Positions 1-11,621 of a stretch of DNA of 64,000 nt are shown here, piece by piece; position 1 is the stretch's first letter; every line of letters begins with the position of its first letter. A model generated the notes under the pieces. It made no database searches. It saw nothing but the letters and a program-made list of their open reading frames with translations, and was not told the DNA's origin. The DNA comes from Cercis canadensis. Its lineage: Eukaryota; Streptophyta; Magnoliopsida; Fabales; Fabaceae. Where the stretch lies: the NCBI GenBank assembly GCA_003255065.1, contig QAOA01006245.1:1-64000 (forward strand). Direction: 5' to 3'. The position numbers were made by a program, and so were the translations under genes.

Positions 1-1600
1 GTATCAGGACAAGCACCCCAATCTGCATCTGAGAAAGCTTTGAGCTATAGTGTTGAGGTTGAAGGAAAGAAGAGACCTTGACCTGGAGTTTTATTGATAT
101 ACTGGAGAACACACATTCCTGCATGGAGATGGGAGGTGCGAGGTGCTGCCAAAAATTGACTAAGACGGTTGACAGAGTAGCTGAGATCAGGCTGAGTGAT
201 AGTGAGATAAATGAGTTGCCCTATCAACCTTCGGTAACTTGTTGGGTCAGCAAGAAGATCACCATCAGATGTTGAAAGCTTCAGATTGGTTTCCATAGGA
301 ATAGAAGCTGGCTTGCAGCCTAAATAACCAGCAACAGATAACAGTTCCAATGCATATTTTCTTTGACAAATGGAAATACCAGCAGCTGATCTAGCAACTT
401 CCAAGCCCAAAAAATACTTAAAAGGACCTAGATCTTTCACTCCAAACCGTTTACTAAGTGCAAGCTTTAGGGTGTCTACTGCTACCTGATTATTGCTTGC
501 TGCAATGATGTCATCAACGTATACTAAGAGAGCCAAGAAGACAGATCCATGAGACTTGGTAAACAAAGTATGATCATAGTTGGATTGGGTAAGACCCTCA
601 GAGATCAACACACTGGAAAACTTGCTGAACCATTGTCTAGATGCTTGTTTTAAACCATAAATGGATTTGTGTTGTCTACAAACAACATGAGAAAGCAGTA
701 ACTCCCCCTTTCCACAAGTATATCCAGGAGGTAATGTCATGTATACTTCTTCAGATAAATCTCCATGAAGGAAAGCATTTGTGACATCAAGTTGACTGAG
801 GGACCAGCCATGAACAGCAGCTAAAGAAAGTAAAAGCTTGACAGTAACAAGTTTGGCCGCAGGAGAGAAAGTGTCAAGGAAGTCAATACCTTCTTGTTGT
901 GTGTAGCCCTTTGCCACAAGACGGGCTTTATACCTTTCAACTGAACCATCAGATTGAAACTTGGTCTTGTACACCCACTTACAGCCCACTGGATGCTTAC
1001 CAGGAGGAAGAGGCACAATAGACCAAGTGTTGTTGTTTTCCAAAGCGTGCAACTCAACATTCATGGCATCACGCCACACCGGAGAAAGAACAGCGTCTGA
1101 ATAGGTGCGGGGTTCAGTATGAGCAGAAATGGCTAAGATAAAGTGACGAAAAAAGGGTGATAATTTATGATAGCTAAGGGAGCCGGATAGAGGGTGAGAT
1201 GTGGAAGAAGAAGAGGAAGCTGTGGCTAAGGAGCAATGGTAATCAGATAAATATGATGGGGGTTTACTGATGCGGTGTGGCCGAGTAAGAGAGGTAGAGG
1301 TATTAGGAGAAGAAGGATGATGAGAAGGGAAATCTGAAGGTGATGGTGGGGGGGGACATGGGGTTAGAGGAAGCCGGTATAAATGTAGGGAGAACTCGGT
1401 CAGAGAAGAAATCAAGATGAGTAGGAGTAGGATGGGAAGTGGCAAAAGGAAAGAGAGACTCATGAAAGACAACATGACGAGCAATGTATGTTTTGTTGCT
1501 TTCTAAATCAAGGAGTTTGTATCCTTTATAACCAGAAGGGTAACCTAAAAACACTGAAGCTCGAGCACGAGGAGAAAATTTGGTGCGATTGTCTGGAGAA
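1..1600 (-). mobile_element. Partial Ty1/copia retrotransposon relic (pol part)
   Basis: The minus strand encodes part of a copia polyprotein: the end of the integrase region, the reverse transcriptase with its YVDD box, and part of the RNase H region. It matches 2917-4515 of the neighbouring whole-length element almost base for base, about 96 % by eye over the first few hundred bases, so it belongs to the same family. The copy runs off the left edge of the window. On the right, similarity stops abruptly near 1600 and no LTR follows. It is a broken, truncated fossil with more than one break. Its small divergence suggests it is young, of the same order as its neighbour. Confidence 0.9.
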
Positions 1601-1756
1601 ACGAAGGATGTTTTTATTTTGTGCTCATTGCTTTTCCTCAAGAGTCCTAATTTGCTCTTCCATGATTGCGAGTCTATCCATGGAGAGCTGAATGGAGAAG
1701 AAGATGGTACTGATAACATTTTAAAAACTATAAGGCCTTTTATGTAAAATTATAAA
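1601..1756. other. Short unassigned segment between copia relic and hAT element
   Basis: Similarity to the copia family ends at about 1600, and this stretch leads to the hAT target duplication. The open frame of the relic continues across the junction on the minus strand for about 45 codons, but the residues resemble no copia domain. It may be the DNA into which the relic was pasted or rearranged. I do not recognise it. Confidence 0.4.
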
Positions 1757-2261
1757 CTTTTTACTAGGGGTGTTCACTGGGTGGGTCAACCAGCACAAAC
1801 TGCCCGACCCGACACAAAACAGTGGCATGTGGTTCGCTAACCCAAAGAGTACCGATCTGGTTCATGAGCAGTAAATTCGGTCCACAAGTTCTGAGATTCA
1901 ACCCGCACCACAAATCAAACCGACCCACATATGCTACAACGACGTCGTTTTATACTATATGTAATATGATTACTTAGGTTTTTGTTTAGGTGGTCTTCGA
2001 CTCTTCACTCTTCAGTTCTCTTCTCCCCCAATTTTAGAAATGTCGAACCCTAACCTTCGTCACCCCTCACCTCACCTCACCTATTTTCTCTTCTTTCTGT
2101 CGATGCCCCATCTTCTCTGCTCTGCTATCTTCTCGATCGCACTAACAATCTTTGGCTTTGCTATTGTTGGTCTTTGAATCGCTCGGTGTCAGACCTGCTC
2201 TTGGTGGCTGTTCATCACTTCTTGACTCGATGTGGCTGTGGGTAAGGTAAGTAGTTGTCTG

Positions 2262-2473
2262 TATTACAAATGGTGGAACAGAGGAAAAAAGATTATATTT
2301 CTCATTATTACTGAAAAAGAAAGTACACCTGTGACATATATAGAAGGTAAGGAAATGACCCGGACCCACTATGGAATATTTGACATAACAGACTTATAAC
2401 AAACTAGAGGGAATAAAGGGTAAAAGCTAACAGTAATAGTATAACAGCAATTGTGTTTCCACTTATGCTAATA
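2262..2473 (-). repeat. 3' LTR of the copia element
   Basis: 212 bp, about 97 % identical to the LTR at 6704-6915. Read on the minus strand it begins TATTAGC and ends GTAATA, so its ends form a short TATTA/TAATA inverted repeat and not the usual TG/CA. Confidence 0.9.
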
Positions 2474-5400
2474 GTCCCCCTCAAGATGGAGAATACAAAT
2501 TATGGATTCCCATCTTGCTGAGTAGAGTCTGAAACCGAGTGGGATGGAGTGCCTTGGTGAAGAGATATGCTAGCTGGTTGTGGGTGGAAACATGCATAGT
2601 TTTCAAAGTGCCTGTTTGAATCCTTTCCCTCACAAGGTGGCAATCAATTTCGATGTGCTTGGTACGCTCATGAAAGACTGGATTTGCAGCAATGTGTAAG
2701 GCTGCTTGATTGTCACAGTACAAAAGAACAGGTCCTTGATGTATAACTCCAAAATCTTGAAGTAACCCAAGAAGCCACACAATTTCACAAGTGGTATTAG
2801 TCATAAAACGGTATTCTGCTTCTGCAGAAGAATGAGACACGACTTGCTGCTTCTTGGATTTCCAAGAGATGAGCGAAGAACCAACAAAAATACAAAATCC
2901 AGTAAGAGAGCGCCTAGTATCAGGACAAGCACCCCAATCTGCATCTGAGAAAGCTTTGAGCTGTAGTGTTGAGGTTGAAGGAAAGAAGAGACCTTGACCT
3001 GGAGTTTTCTTGATATACTGGAGAACACGCATTGCTGCATGGAGATGGGAGGTGCGAGGTGCTGCCAAAAATTGACTGAGACGGTTGACAGAGTAGCTGA
3101 GATCAGGCCGAGTGATAGTGAGATAAATGAGCTGCCCTATCAACCTTCGGTAACTTGTTAGGTCAGCAAGAATATCACCATCAGATGTTGAAAGCTTCAG
3201 ATTGGTTTCCATAGGAATAGAAGCTGGCTTGCAGCCTAAATAACTAGCAGCAGATAACAATTCCAATGCATATTTTCTTTGGCAAATGGAAATACCAGCA
3301 GCTGATCTAGCAACTTCCAAGCCCAGAAAATACTTAAGAGGACCTAGATCTTTCATTTTAAACTGTTTATTGAGTGCAAGTTTTAAGGTGTCTACTGCTG
3401 CCTGATTATTGCTTGCTACAATGATGTCATCAACATATACTAAGAGAGCCAAGAAAACAGATCCATGAGACTTGGTAAACAAAGTATGATCATAGTTGGA
3501 TTGGGTAAAACCCTTAGAGATCAACACACTAGAAAACTTGCTGAACCATTGTCTAGATGCTTGTTTTAAACCATAAATGGATTTGTGTAGTCTACAAACA
3601 ACATGAGAAAGCAGTAACTCCCCCTTTCCACAAGTATATCCAGGAGGTAATGTCATGTATACTTCTTCAGATAAATCTCCATGAAGGAAAGCATTTGTGA
3701 CATCAAATTGACTGAGGGACCAGCCATGAACAGCAGCTAAAGAAAGTAAAAGCTTGACAGTAACAAGCTTGGCCACAGGAGAGAAAGTGTCAAGGAAGTC
3801 AATACCTTCTTGTTGTGTGTAGCCATTTGCCACAAGACGGGCTTTATACCTTTCAACTGAACCATCAGATTGAAACTTGGTCTTGTACACCCACTTACAG
3901 CCCACTGGATGCTTACCAGGAGGAAGAGGCACAATTGACCAAGTGTTGTTGTTTTCCAAAGCGTGCAACTCAACATTCATGGCATCACGCCATACCGGAG
4001 AAAGAACAGCGTCTGAATAGGTGCGGGGTTCAGTATGAGCAGAAATGACTAAGATAAAGTGACGAAAAAAATGTGATAATTTATGATAGCTAAGGGAGCC
4101 GGATAGAGGGTGAGATGTGGAAGAAGAAGAGGAAGCTGTGGCTAAGGAGCAATGGTAATCAGATAAATATGATGGGGGTTTACTGATGCGGTGTGGCCGA
4201 GTAAGAGAGGTAGAGGTATTAGGAGAAGAAAGATGATGAGAAGGGAAATCTGAAGGTGATGGTGGGGGGGACATGGGGGCAGAGGAAGCCGGTATAGATG
4301 TAGGGAGAACTCGGTTAGAGAAGAAATCAAGATGAGTAGGAGTAGGATGGGAAGTGGCAAAAGGAAAGAGAGACTCATGAAAGACAACATGACGAGCAAT
4401 GTATGTTTTGTTGCTTTCTAAATCAAGGAGTTTGTATCCTTTATAACCAGAAGGGTAACCTAAAAGCACTGAAGCTCGAGCACGAGGAGAAAATTTGGTG
4501 CAATTGTGTGGAGAAGTGGATCCATAGCACAAACAACCAAAGACACGAAGATGAGCATAATCTGGTTCTTTGTTTGTTAAAAGTTCAAATGGTGTTTTGT
4601 TGGAGAGTAATGGGGACGGGGTGCGATTGATTAAGTATATAGCTGTTAAGACACAATCACCCCAATAGCAAAGAGGAATCGAGGACTGAAAAAGAAGTGC
4701 ACGAGCTACATTAAGAATATGCTGATGTTTGCGTTCAACAACAGAGTTTTGCTCAGGTGTGTCAACACAATAATGATATGAAAATATTCCTTTTGAACGA
4801 AAGAAATCAATGAATGCTAATTCAGGGGCATTATCAGACCTCACAGATTTAAGAAAGATGTTGTACTGAATGAGTACAAAATTGTAAAATGATGGAAAAA
4901 TGGTGAGAACATCAGCTTTAGTATTCATAAGATAAACCCAAGTGGCACGAGTACAATCATCAACTATGGTGAGAAAGTATTTGTGTCCAGCAGGTGTATT
5001 GACATGAAAAGGTCCCCAAACATCTATGTGAACCAAATCAAAAGGCTTAGGGGACAGGTTATTATGAGACACAAATGGAAGGCGTTTTTGTTTTTCCATG
5101 GGACATACTTTGCAATGAAAAGATAAAGAAGAGGAAAGCTGCAATTTATTATTTAGAATTTGAAGTTTTACAGGAGAAGGGTGACCGAGTCGATGATGCC
5201 ATATGGCATTTTGCGACATTCCAGAACATGAAAAAGCAAGATTACAAGAGGAAATTCCTAATTCAAGAAAATAAAGGTTGCCTTGGCGTCTACCCCTCCC
5301 AATCATCGAGCCCTGATGCAGGTCCTGAATGACACAGGAATTAGAGAGAAAATTAACATGACAATGGTGACTAGAGGTGAGAGCACTAACACTGAGGAGA

Positions 5401-6703
5401 TTGAAGGAAAACATAGGGACGAATAGAACATTATGTAAAACCAAAGAAGGTGACAAGGGCACAGTACCAGTGCGCGTAATATCAACCATGGTCCCATTTG
5501 GTAAAGTAACAGTGGTATGATGAGTGATAGTGGATTCAAAAAAAAAAAAAAGATTACAGCAAACATGGTGCGTAGCACCGGTATCAATGATCCAGGCATC
5601 TTGAGGAACAGAAGAATGGAAAAGAGAAAGGGCAAAAACAGATGTACCGGAAAAAGCAGAGACAGAGGGACTGGAAGCTGTTGCAATCTCAGAAGAGTCG
5701 TGTGCATGAGTATGAAGCTGCGTGCTGAGGTGAGCAATGAGTTGCTGCAGTTGCTCGGTGGAAAGAGACTTCTCAGGCGATGCCATAGTCGTTGCAGCTA
5801 AAGGAGAGAAGTTCTGTCGTTTTGGAAAGTCAATGGCAACAGGTGGTTGTGAGGATGTGGATTGAAGGAGTCTGCCGGAAAGGGTACACTAGGGTCGATG
5901 GAACGCTGTCTTTCCTCTTGAACAACGAGATTGAACACCTTCGAGACAGAGGGCCTGAGGGTCATTCATCAAGATCTGACCTCGAATTCCAACATACAAT
6001 TCATTCAAACCCATCAGAAATTGCATCACATACTCCTGTTGCTGATAATCCATCCATGCCTTCATACCGCCACATTGACAGACAGGAATTGGTTGAAAAT
6101 TTTTAAGTTCATCCCAAAGGATTTTCAACCGGGTAAAATAAGTGTTGGCATCAAGAGACCCTTGAGTGAGTCCATTCAGGTGTTGCTTGATCTGGAATAT
6201 CCGTGGTGCGTTACTTTGATGAAACCGATCATGGAGATCTGATCATACAGCCTGAGCACTGTCAAGATACAATAGACTATCAGCTATCTCCTTGGACACG
6301 ACGTTGAGGAGCCAGGAAGTGACCATGCTGTTGCATCGGGACCAAATACTGGCATTAAGATCCTCTGTGGATGGTTGCGGAAGAGACCCATCCACAAATC
6401 CAAGTTTGTTCTTGGCATTGAGAGCCATAACTAGGGCTTTGCTCCAGGTATTGTAATTGGGGCCAGTAAGGATATGGGAAACAAGAGCGAGACCAGGGTG
6501 ATCTCCATTGTGCAGAAATAAAGGACTATGGATGTTATCCATAGAGGAAGGGTTGGAATTGTTTGGAGGGGTAGTGGTCGTAGAAGGGGACCCAAGGGTT
6601 TGGAAACGATTATTGTTATTATGACCTCCACGGGCCATGGTGACCGAAAATCAGACAAGAAGAAGAAGGACTGAGCAGCGGAAGAAAGTTTGCTCTGATA
6701 CCA

Positions 6704-6915
6704 TATTACAAATGGTGGAACAGAGGAAGAAATATTATATTTCTCATTCTTACTGAAAAAGAAAGTACACCTATGACATATATAGAAGGTAAGGAAATGA
6801 CCCGGACCCACTATGGAATATTTGACATAACAGACTTATAACAAACTAGAAGGAATAAAGGGTAAAAACTAACAGTAATAGTATAACAGCAATTGTGTTT
6901 CCACTTATGCTAATA
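6704..6915 (-). repeat. 5' LTR of the copia element
   Basis: 212-bp partner of the LTR at 2262-2473, with about six mismatches by eye. The tRNA primer-binding motif starts directly at its inner end (around 6692-6703 on the plus strand), which fixes the boundary. Confidence 0.9.
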
Positions 6916-7731
6916 GTCTGTCATTTTCTTGTTTTTGCATGTGTATGGGATGAGTGCATATTTTGTAGAGTAATGTTTTTCTTCTTTCCTTTGTCACGGC
7001 TTGACTTGCCTAATTTTTATTTCCATTCTTCTCATGCTTAATTCCTCCTGTATGTTTTCTCGCATTTTCTCAATGGCCAAACGAAGATTTTCATATGGAC
7101 TATCCCAGATCATTCAATTTATTCGTTGTAGATAAAACGCTATTGTTTTTTGTGTTGAGTTCACTGCTTGGTTACAGTTTTTTTTTTTTTTTTTCTTTAC
7201 TAGCATTCGATCCTTTTGGTCTAGATTTCTTTTTCCCTGAAGAAGTCAAACGTTGTTATCGTATTTATGTTGAACTTCGTCTTTTTGCCGAGAGATTGAA
7301 GTAAAATTGAAATCTACTGAAACTGATATGTGAGCTCAGCTTAGATAAATTTTGCAGTAATTACTACTTACTCATATACTTACATTGGGACCTTTATTGA
7401 CCTTTGCTCTAATTTGTTGTTTAGATTATGTGGATGCATTGGGTGAGTGTGTGGAGTATTTGCATGCCATTGAGATCAATAATTTTCATGTTTCTGATTT
7501 TGCTACTTGTTATTTTGTCAAAGTCATTTATATCTTGATGTTGCTTCAGGCATGCTGCAACCCGCGAACCCGTCCAAACCGAATCAACCTGGTGGAGTGC
7601 GGTTTAGTTTAGTTTTATTCCATCATTTATGCCAAATCGAACCGAACCAACTCGCATAAAAATATACGGTTCGGTTTCAGAATCTTAGTTCAAATCGTCC
7701 GAATTGACTTGCGAATACCCCTACTTTTTAC

Positions 7732-10131
7732 TGTTTCCTCGTAACCGGAACATTAACTTGGCAAACACGGGGCACTTCACTTTCACATCAATTACTCTGA
7801 TACTAGCTCAAGCAAGTTGGCTAAGTAGGATAGAGCGTCCCTATTTAGATATAAATACAGTTGTATGTTGGAGAAAACTGGTTGTGCAGGTTATTTCTCA
7901 ACTTTGATGCCAATAATCAACAGCTTAAAGTTACTTCTCAAAGTCTAATTCTAGATTCTAGATAGGGTGGTCTTCTGCCTTTTGTGGATACGGCATAGAC
8001 TTAAGAGTCATTAACTCCATCATCTATCTCTGACTTTTTACAGTAAGGCCACCAGAAAATAGCGACATGAACCAAAGTCTGATGTTTCCGCCTCCCACGT
8101 GGGCGACTCTTCAACTTGTTGCAAGACATTTTTCTTTCGTGTCACATTACAGTCAAATACTAATATTGAGTAACAAAAGAATTTTATATTCTCAAACTTG
8201 ACTTTAAAGATTTCATCTTGCATTAATATCTCATCGTATGACCAAGATTACTTTTATGGTAAGCATTAATTCAGTAAGATTCATAATAAAAAATGATTAA
8301 ACTTCTTTTCAGGAATTGAACTATGTTCCCGCAATAATTATATGGCATGGCCTAGGGGGTTCTGCAGATTAATCTGTCTCATATGTCAATCTCTTCATAG
8401 CCTGACCCACATTGTCGAACGTCCCAATAAAAAAGAATGATAAAATTGAGTCATTATATATTTATAGGTACCCCTGCAGGCCCATAAGGCGATGTCAATG
8501 CCAATGCCAATGATGGAGCAAGTGCCTGAGATGTTCACACTTGACACACACATGCACACCCACAAACTTTGCTCCTCCATTCACAACAACGCATTTGTAT
8601 TTGTAGTGGCAATGGACTCTCTCTGCAATCAGCATAAGCAGGCCCTATTATATTATATAGGGCGTTTGCGGACAATGGGGCCCATTGGCTTAACTTTGTG
8701 CCACATTATAACCGGCAAAGGCTTCCAACTGTTTTTGCCCCTTACCACCCTAAAACCAAGTCAATCTTTTTCTGCCAATGTTTCATGGATCTCCACCTCT
8801 AAAGTGGGACCTTATACAGAGTGCTGCGTGGGCAGTCACCATAGTGGGGGTGACATGGGTCTCGGCTTTCACTACTTTTAAACGCAAGCATGTGTGAAAT
8901 CTCCACCCAACAAGTCCCCGAAAAGAGAGTTCAAGTGGGGCAAGCTAAAGCCTTCTGCTTTATTCAAAGTCGGTGCGTTTGTTGGATGCTCCCCCTCCCA
9001 GTACTCTCTCAAATATCAAACAAAACATATATGTATTACTCTGACTAGGCTCTTCTTGTCCTTTCCCCAAATGATTCTCAATTATACTTACTAAAACCCC
9101 CTTTCTCATCAAACCAACTTTATCATCTACTTCTTCTTTTTCATATATGGGCAACTTTTATTTGCACTTTTTAACCTTGAGGTAATATTCTATATACACT
9201 TTTTTTAGAACAAGGAACATCTCCTATTCACTTAAAAAGACATCCCTGCCCACCTCCACACACTATAATGCTATATATCTGTAATCTCTCATGGATTATG
9301 ACAATACGTATTATGTACGACTACAAAAGCTGCAGAAAGCTCTCACACGTACGCATCCTATAACTTGTCATCTTTACTTTCTATCTAAGATTCTTAAGTG
9401 TATATTTTAAACTCTCATATTAAAATTTAATATAGATACAACAAATATCTCTTGGATTTTTTCTTGAGTTGATTTTGCATTCACTTGTTAAAATAACTAT
9501 ATTAAATACTAATAAAATATTAATTCAATAGAAACAAGTTGACCTTTAAGGTGTTATAGACTAAAGATTTTGAGTTTGAATTTTTAGAATCATATTTGTT
9601 GAAAGAGATTTATCGATTACTGTTTTTGTCCTAAATAAAGATTAATCTCGTATTTAAAAAATATAGAGATNTTTAAGTGTAAAAAAAAACTATATTAAGT
9701 TATCAGGTATGACACTTTCCGTAAGGGGAGTACGTTATAGTGTTCTATAGAGTAGATATTGCTCACATGTGACTTGTGAACAAGAAAATATCAATCTGAG
9801 AAGGTAATGATATCACTCTTTAAATTAATAAACGGTCGAAATATCTCATATTTGTATAACGGTGAATCAATAGAAAACAGTATTCGAGTTCAGGAATTAC
9901 ACTCACGGTGATCAACAAAAGAATATGTTAATAATAAATAAAAATGGATTGAATAAATTATTTATATTTTGGCTCTCTAATACGTTGTGTAGCATGTGGT
10001 GAATAGTTTGTTTACAAAGATATTTGAGTAAGAAATGATAAAAAGAATTAGTTGTTTAGTGGAATTTTGGGATTCAAGTTGTATTTACTTTACTTACTGA
10101 TATACTGAAGATATGAATTATTCTCTCCTGC
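7732..10131. other. Intergenic, no gene seen
   Basis: AT-rich spacer. Open frames here, including a 129-codon one at 8492-8881, show no domain, no signal peptide and no splice context. A single N at 9671 marks a small assembly gap without an obvious flanking duplication. Confidence 0.6.
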
Positions 10132-10184
10132 CTCATGCTCACGCTCATGCTCATGCTCATGCTCATGCTCATGCTCATGCTCAT
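10132..10184. repeat. Hexanucleotide microsatellite (CTCATG)n
   Basis: About nine tandem copies of CTCATG, with one variant unit (CTCACG) near the left end, in non-coding DNA. Confidence 0.9.
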
Positions 10185-10573
10185 CAATGAATCAAAATAT
10201 TTCACATGCTAAGTACAGTTAGTTTTTTCTTATGTCATTTTGTGAATGTATTTGCATACATTTATAAATATATAATATTCCTGAAACGGAAGATAAGGCA
10301 TTCGAGAATTCAGTGTCCAATGAGAGGACGGGATTGTAAGCGTGTCAACCTAGGATTGGAAGAAGACATAACCGGCAGTAAGAAGAAGAAGAGTGTATTT
10401 ATCTAGTTTAAGTCAGCGTCAGCAATGAGTGGACCCTGACCCTATACTGTACCAGTAGCTGTAGTGGGGTCAAGACGCTGAGTAAGCCGTTGTTTCCTGA
10501 ATAGGACACTTGGTACACTTACAAAGATATATTTAAAAACATACGATAATTCATTATTAATTAATTCAAAATG

Positions 10574-11621
10574 GGATAAATTTATTTATAAAAAAGAAAA
10601 AAGAATTTATAAACAAATGAAAGCAACATGGTTGGCTGGCCTTAAAGACAGGAATACAAGAAACATCACGAAAACCTTATCTGAAAGGGAAAATTCTCAT
10701 CCTCCGTCTTTCTCTCTTCTCTTCTCTTCTCTTCTCTTCCTCCATCACTCCCAAGTTCTACGCTCCATAATCATCATCAACCTCCCACGGAATCAAATGC
10801 CGATCATACCAAATCATTGGTGGGGGCCATATGTCTACAGCGCACACACATGGCTTCAACCTCCACGTGCGTCCTCTACCCTCAAGCCACGTATTTAATT
10901 ATTTGTTTCTTTTAATTATGTAGTAGAGTGATAAGGGTGGAGATCAGATGACATGAGAACCACCACTGGTTTGTTGGGTTTTATGTCACTTTGTTGTGTG
11001 GATGTGATTTAAAAATTATTTGATTAATACCCAACACCACCACGGACTGATTATTGATTACGGATTAGTTTGTCACATGAATATTGTGATTATGCCCAAT
11101 CATCTCCGTNGGATAAATTTATTTATAAACAAATGAAAGCAACATGGTTGGCTGGCCTTAAAGGCAGGAATACAAGAAACATCACGAAAACCTTATCTGA
11201 AAGGGAAAATTCTCATCCTCCGTCTTTCTCTCTTCTCTTCTCTTCTCTTCCTCCATCACTCCCAAGTTCTACGCTCCATAATCATCATCAACCTCCCACG
11301 GAATCAAATGCCGAATCATACCAAATCATTGGTGGGGGCCATATGTCTACAGCGCACACACATGGCTTCAACCCTCCACGTGCGTCCTCTACCCTCAAGC
11401 CACGTATTTAATTATTTGTCATTATAATTATATAGTAGAGTGATAAGGGTGGAGATCAGATGACATGAGAACCACCACTGGTTTGTTGGGTTTTATGTCA
11501 CTTTGTTGTGTGGATGTGATTTAAAATTTATTTGATTAATACCCAACACCACCACGGACTGATTATTGATTACGGATTAGTTTGTCACATGAATATTGTG
11601 ATTATGCCCAATCATCTCCGT
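10574..11621. repeat. Head-to-tail duplicate of about 0.5 kb split by a single N
   Basis: Copy A is 10574-11109, N is at 11110 and copy B is 11111-11621. The copies are nearly identical. B lacks about 20 bp near its left end and has a shorter CTTCT run, with scattered single-base changes. The boundary falls exactly on the N. This fits two overlapping or allelic contigs laid end to end better than a true tandem duplication. No gene is seen inside. Confidence 0.85.

Larger units (their letters stand above)
2257..6920 (-). mobile_element. Whole-length Ty1/copia LTR retrotransposon (2262-6915) with 5-bp target duplication
   Basis: Two 212-bp LTRs (2262-2473 and 6704-6915) flank an internal region that reads on the minus strand. 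The target duplication GTCTG lies at 2257-2261 and 6916-6920. Next to the right-hand (5') LTR is a primer-binding site, TGGTATCAGAGC, of the plant initiator-Met tRNA type. A purine tract with a GGGGG run precedes the 3' LTR. Order of parts: gag (about 6638 down to 5889), protease with a DTGA site, integrase with an HHCC zinc region, reverse transcriptase with YVDD, then RNase H. Protease through RNase H lies in 2481-5786. The order integrase before reverse transcriptase defines copia. The element is structurally complete but its coding part is broken, by perhaps a few breaks. The LTRs differ at about 6 of 212 sites, suggesting insertion roughly 1-2 million years ago at commonly used plant rates. 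Confidence 0.93.
1757..7731. mobile_element. Non-autonomous hAT transposon (1765-7723) with its 8-bp target duplication
   Basis: The ends are TAGGGGTGTTC at 1765 and GAATACCCCTA ending at 7723, an 11-bp terminal inverted repeat with one mismatch. They are flanked by the perfect 8-bp duplication CTTTTTAC at 1757-1764 and 7724-7731. The 8-bp size and the TAGGGGTGTTC-type end are characteristic of plant hAT elements. Subterminal DNA is rich in CCGAC/CGAACC-type motifs on both sides, as is common in this superfamily. Removing the copia insertion leaves about 1.3 kb with no transposase reading frame, so the element is non-autonomous. The copia element inside it is younger than the hAT insertion. 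Confidence 0.85.

Noticed and set aside
8492-8881. 129-codon plus-strand frame
   Set aside because: No domain, odd composition (repeated Met/Pro and His/Thr), no splice or promoter support.
10132-10184. CRISPR-like array
   Set aside because: Simple hexamer microsatellite without spacers, in a plant genome.
10574-11621. True segmental tandem duplication
   Set aside because: The boundary falls exactly on a single N, as in two other places, so an assembly overlap is the simpler reading.
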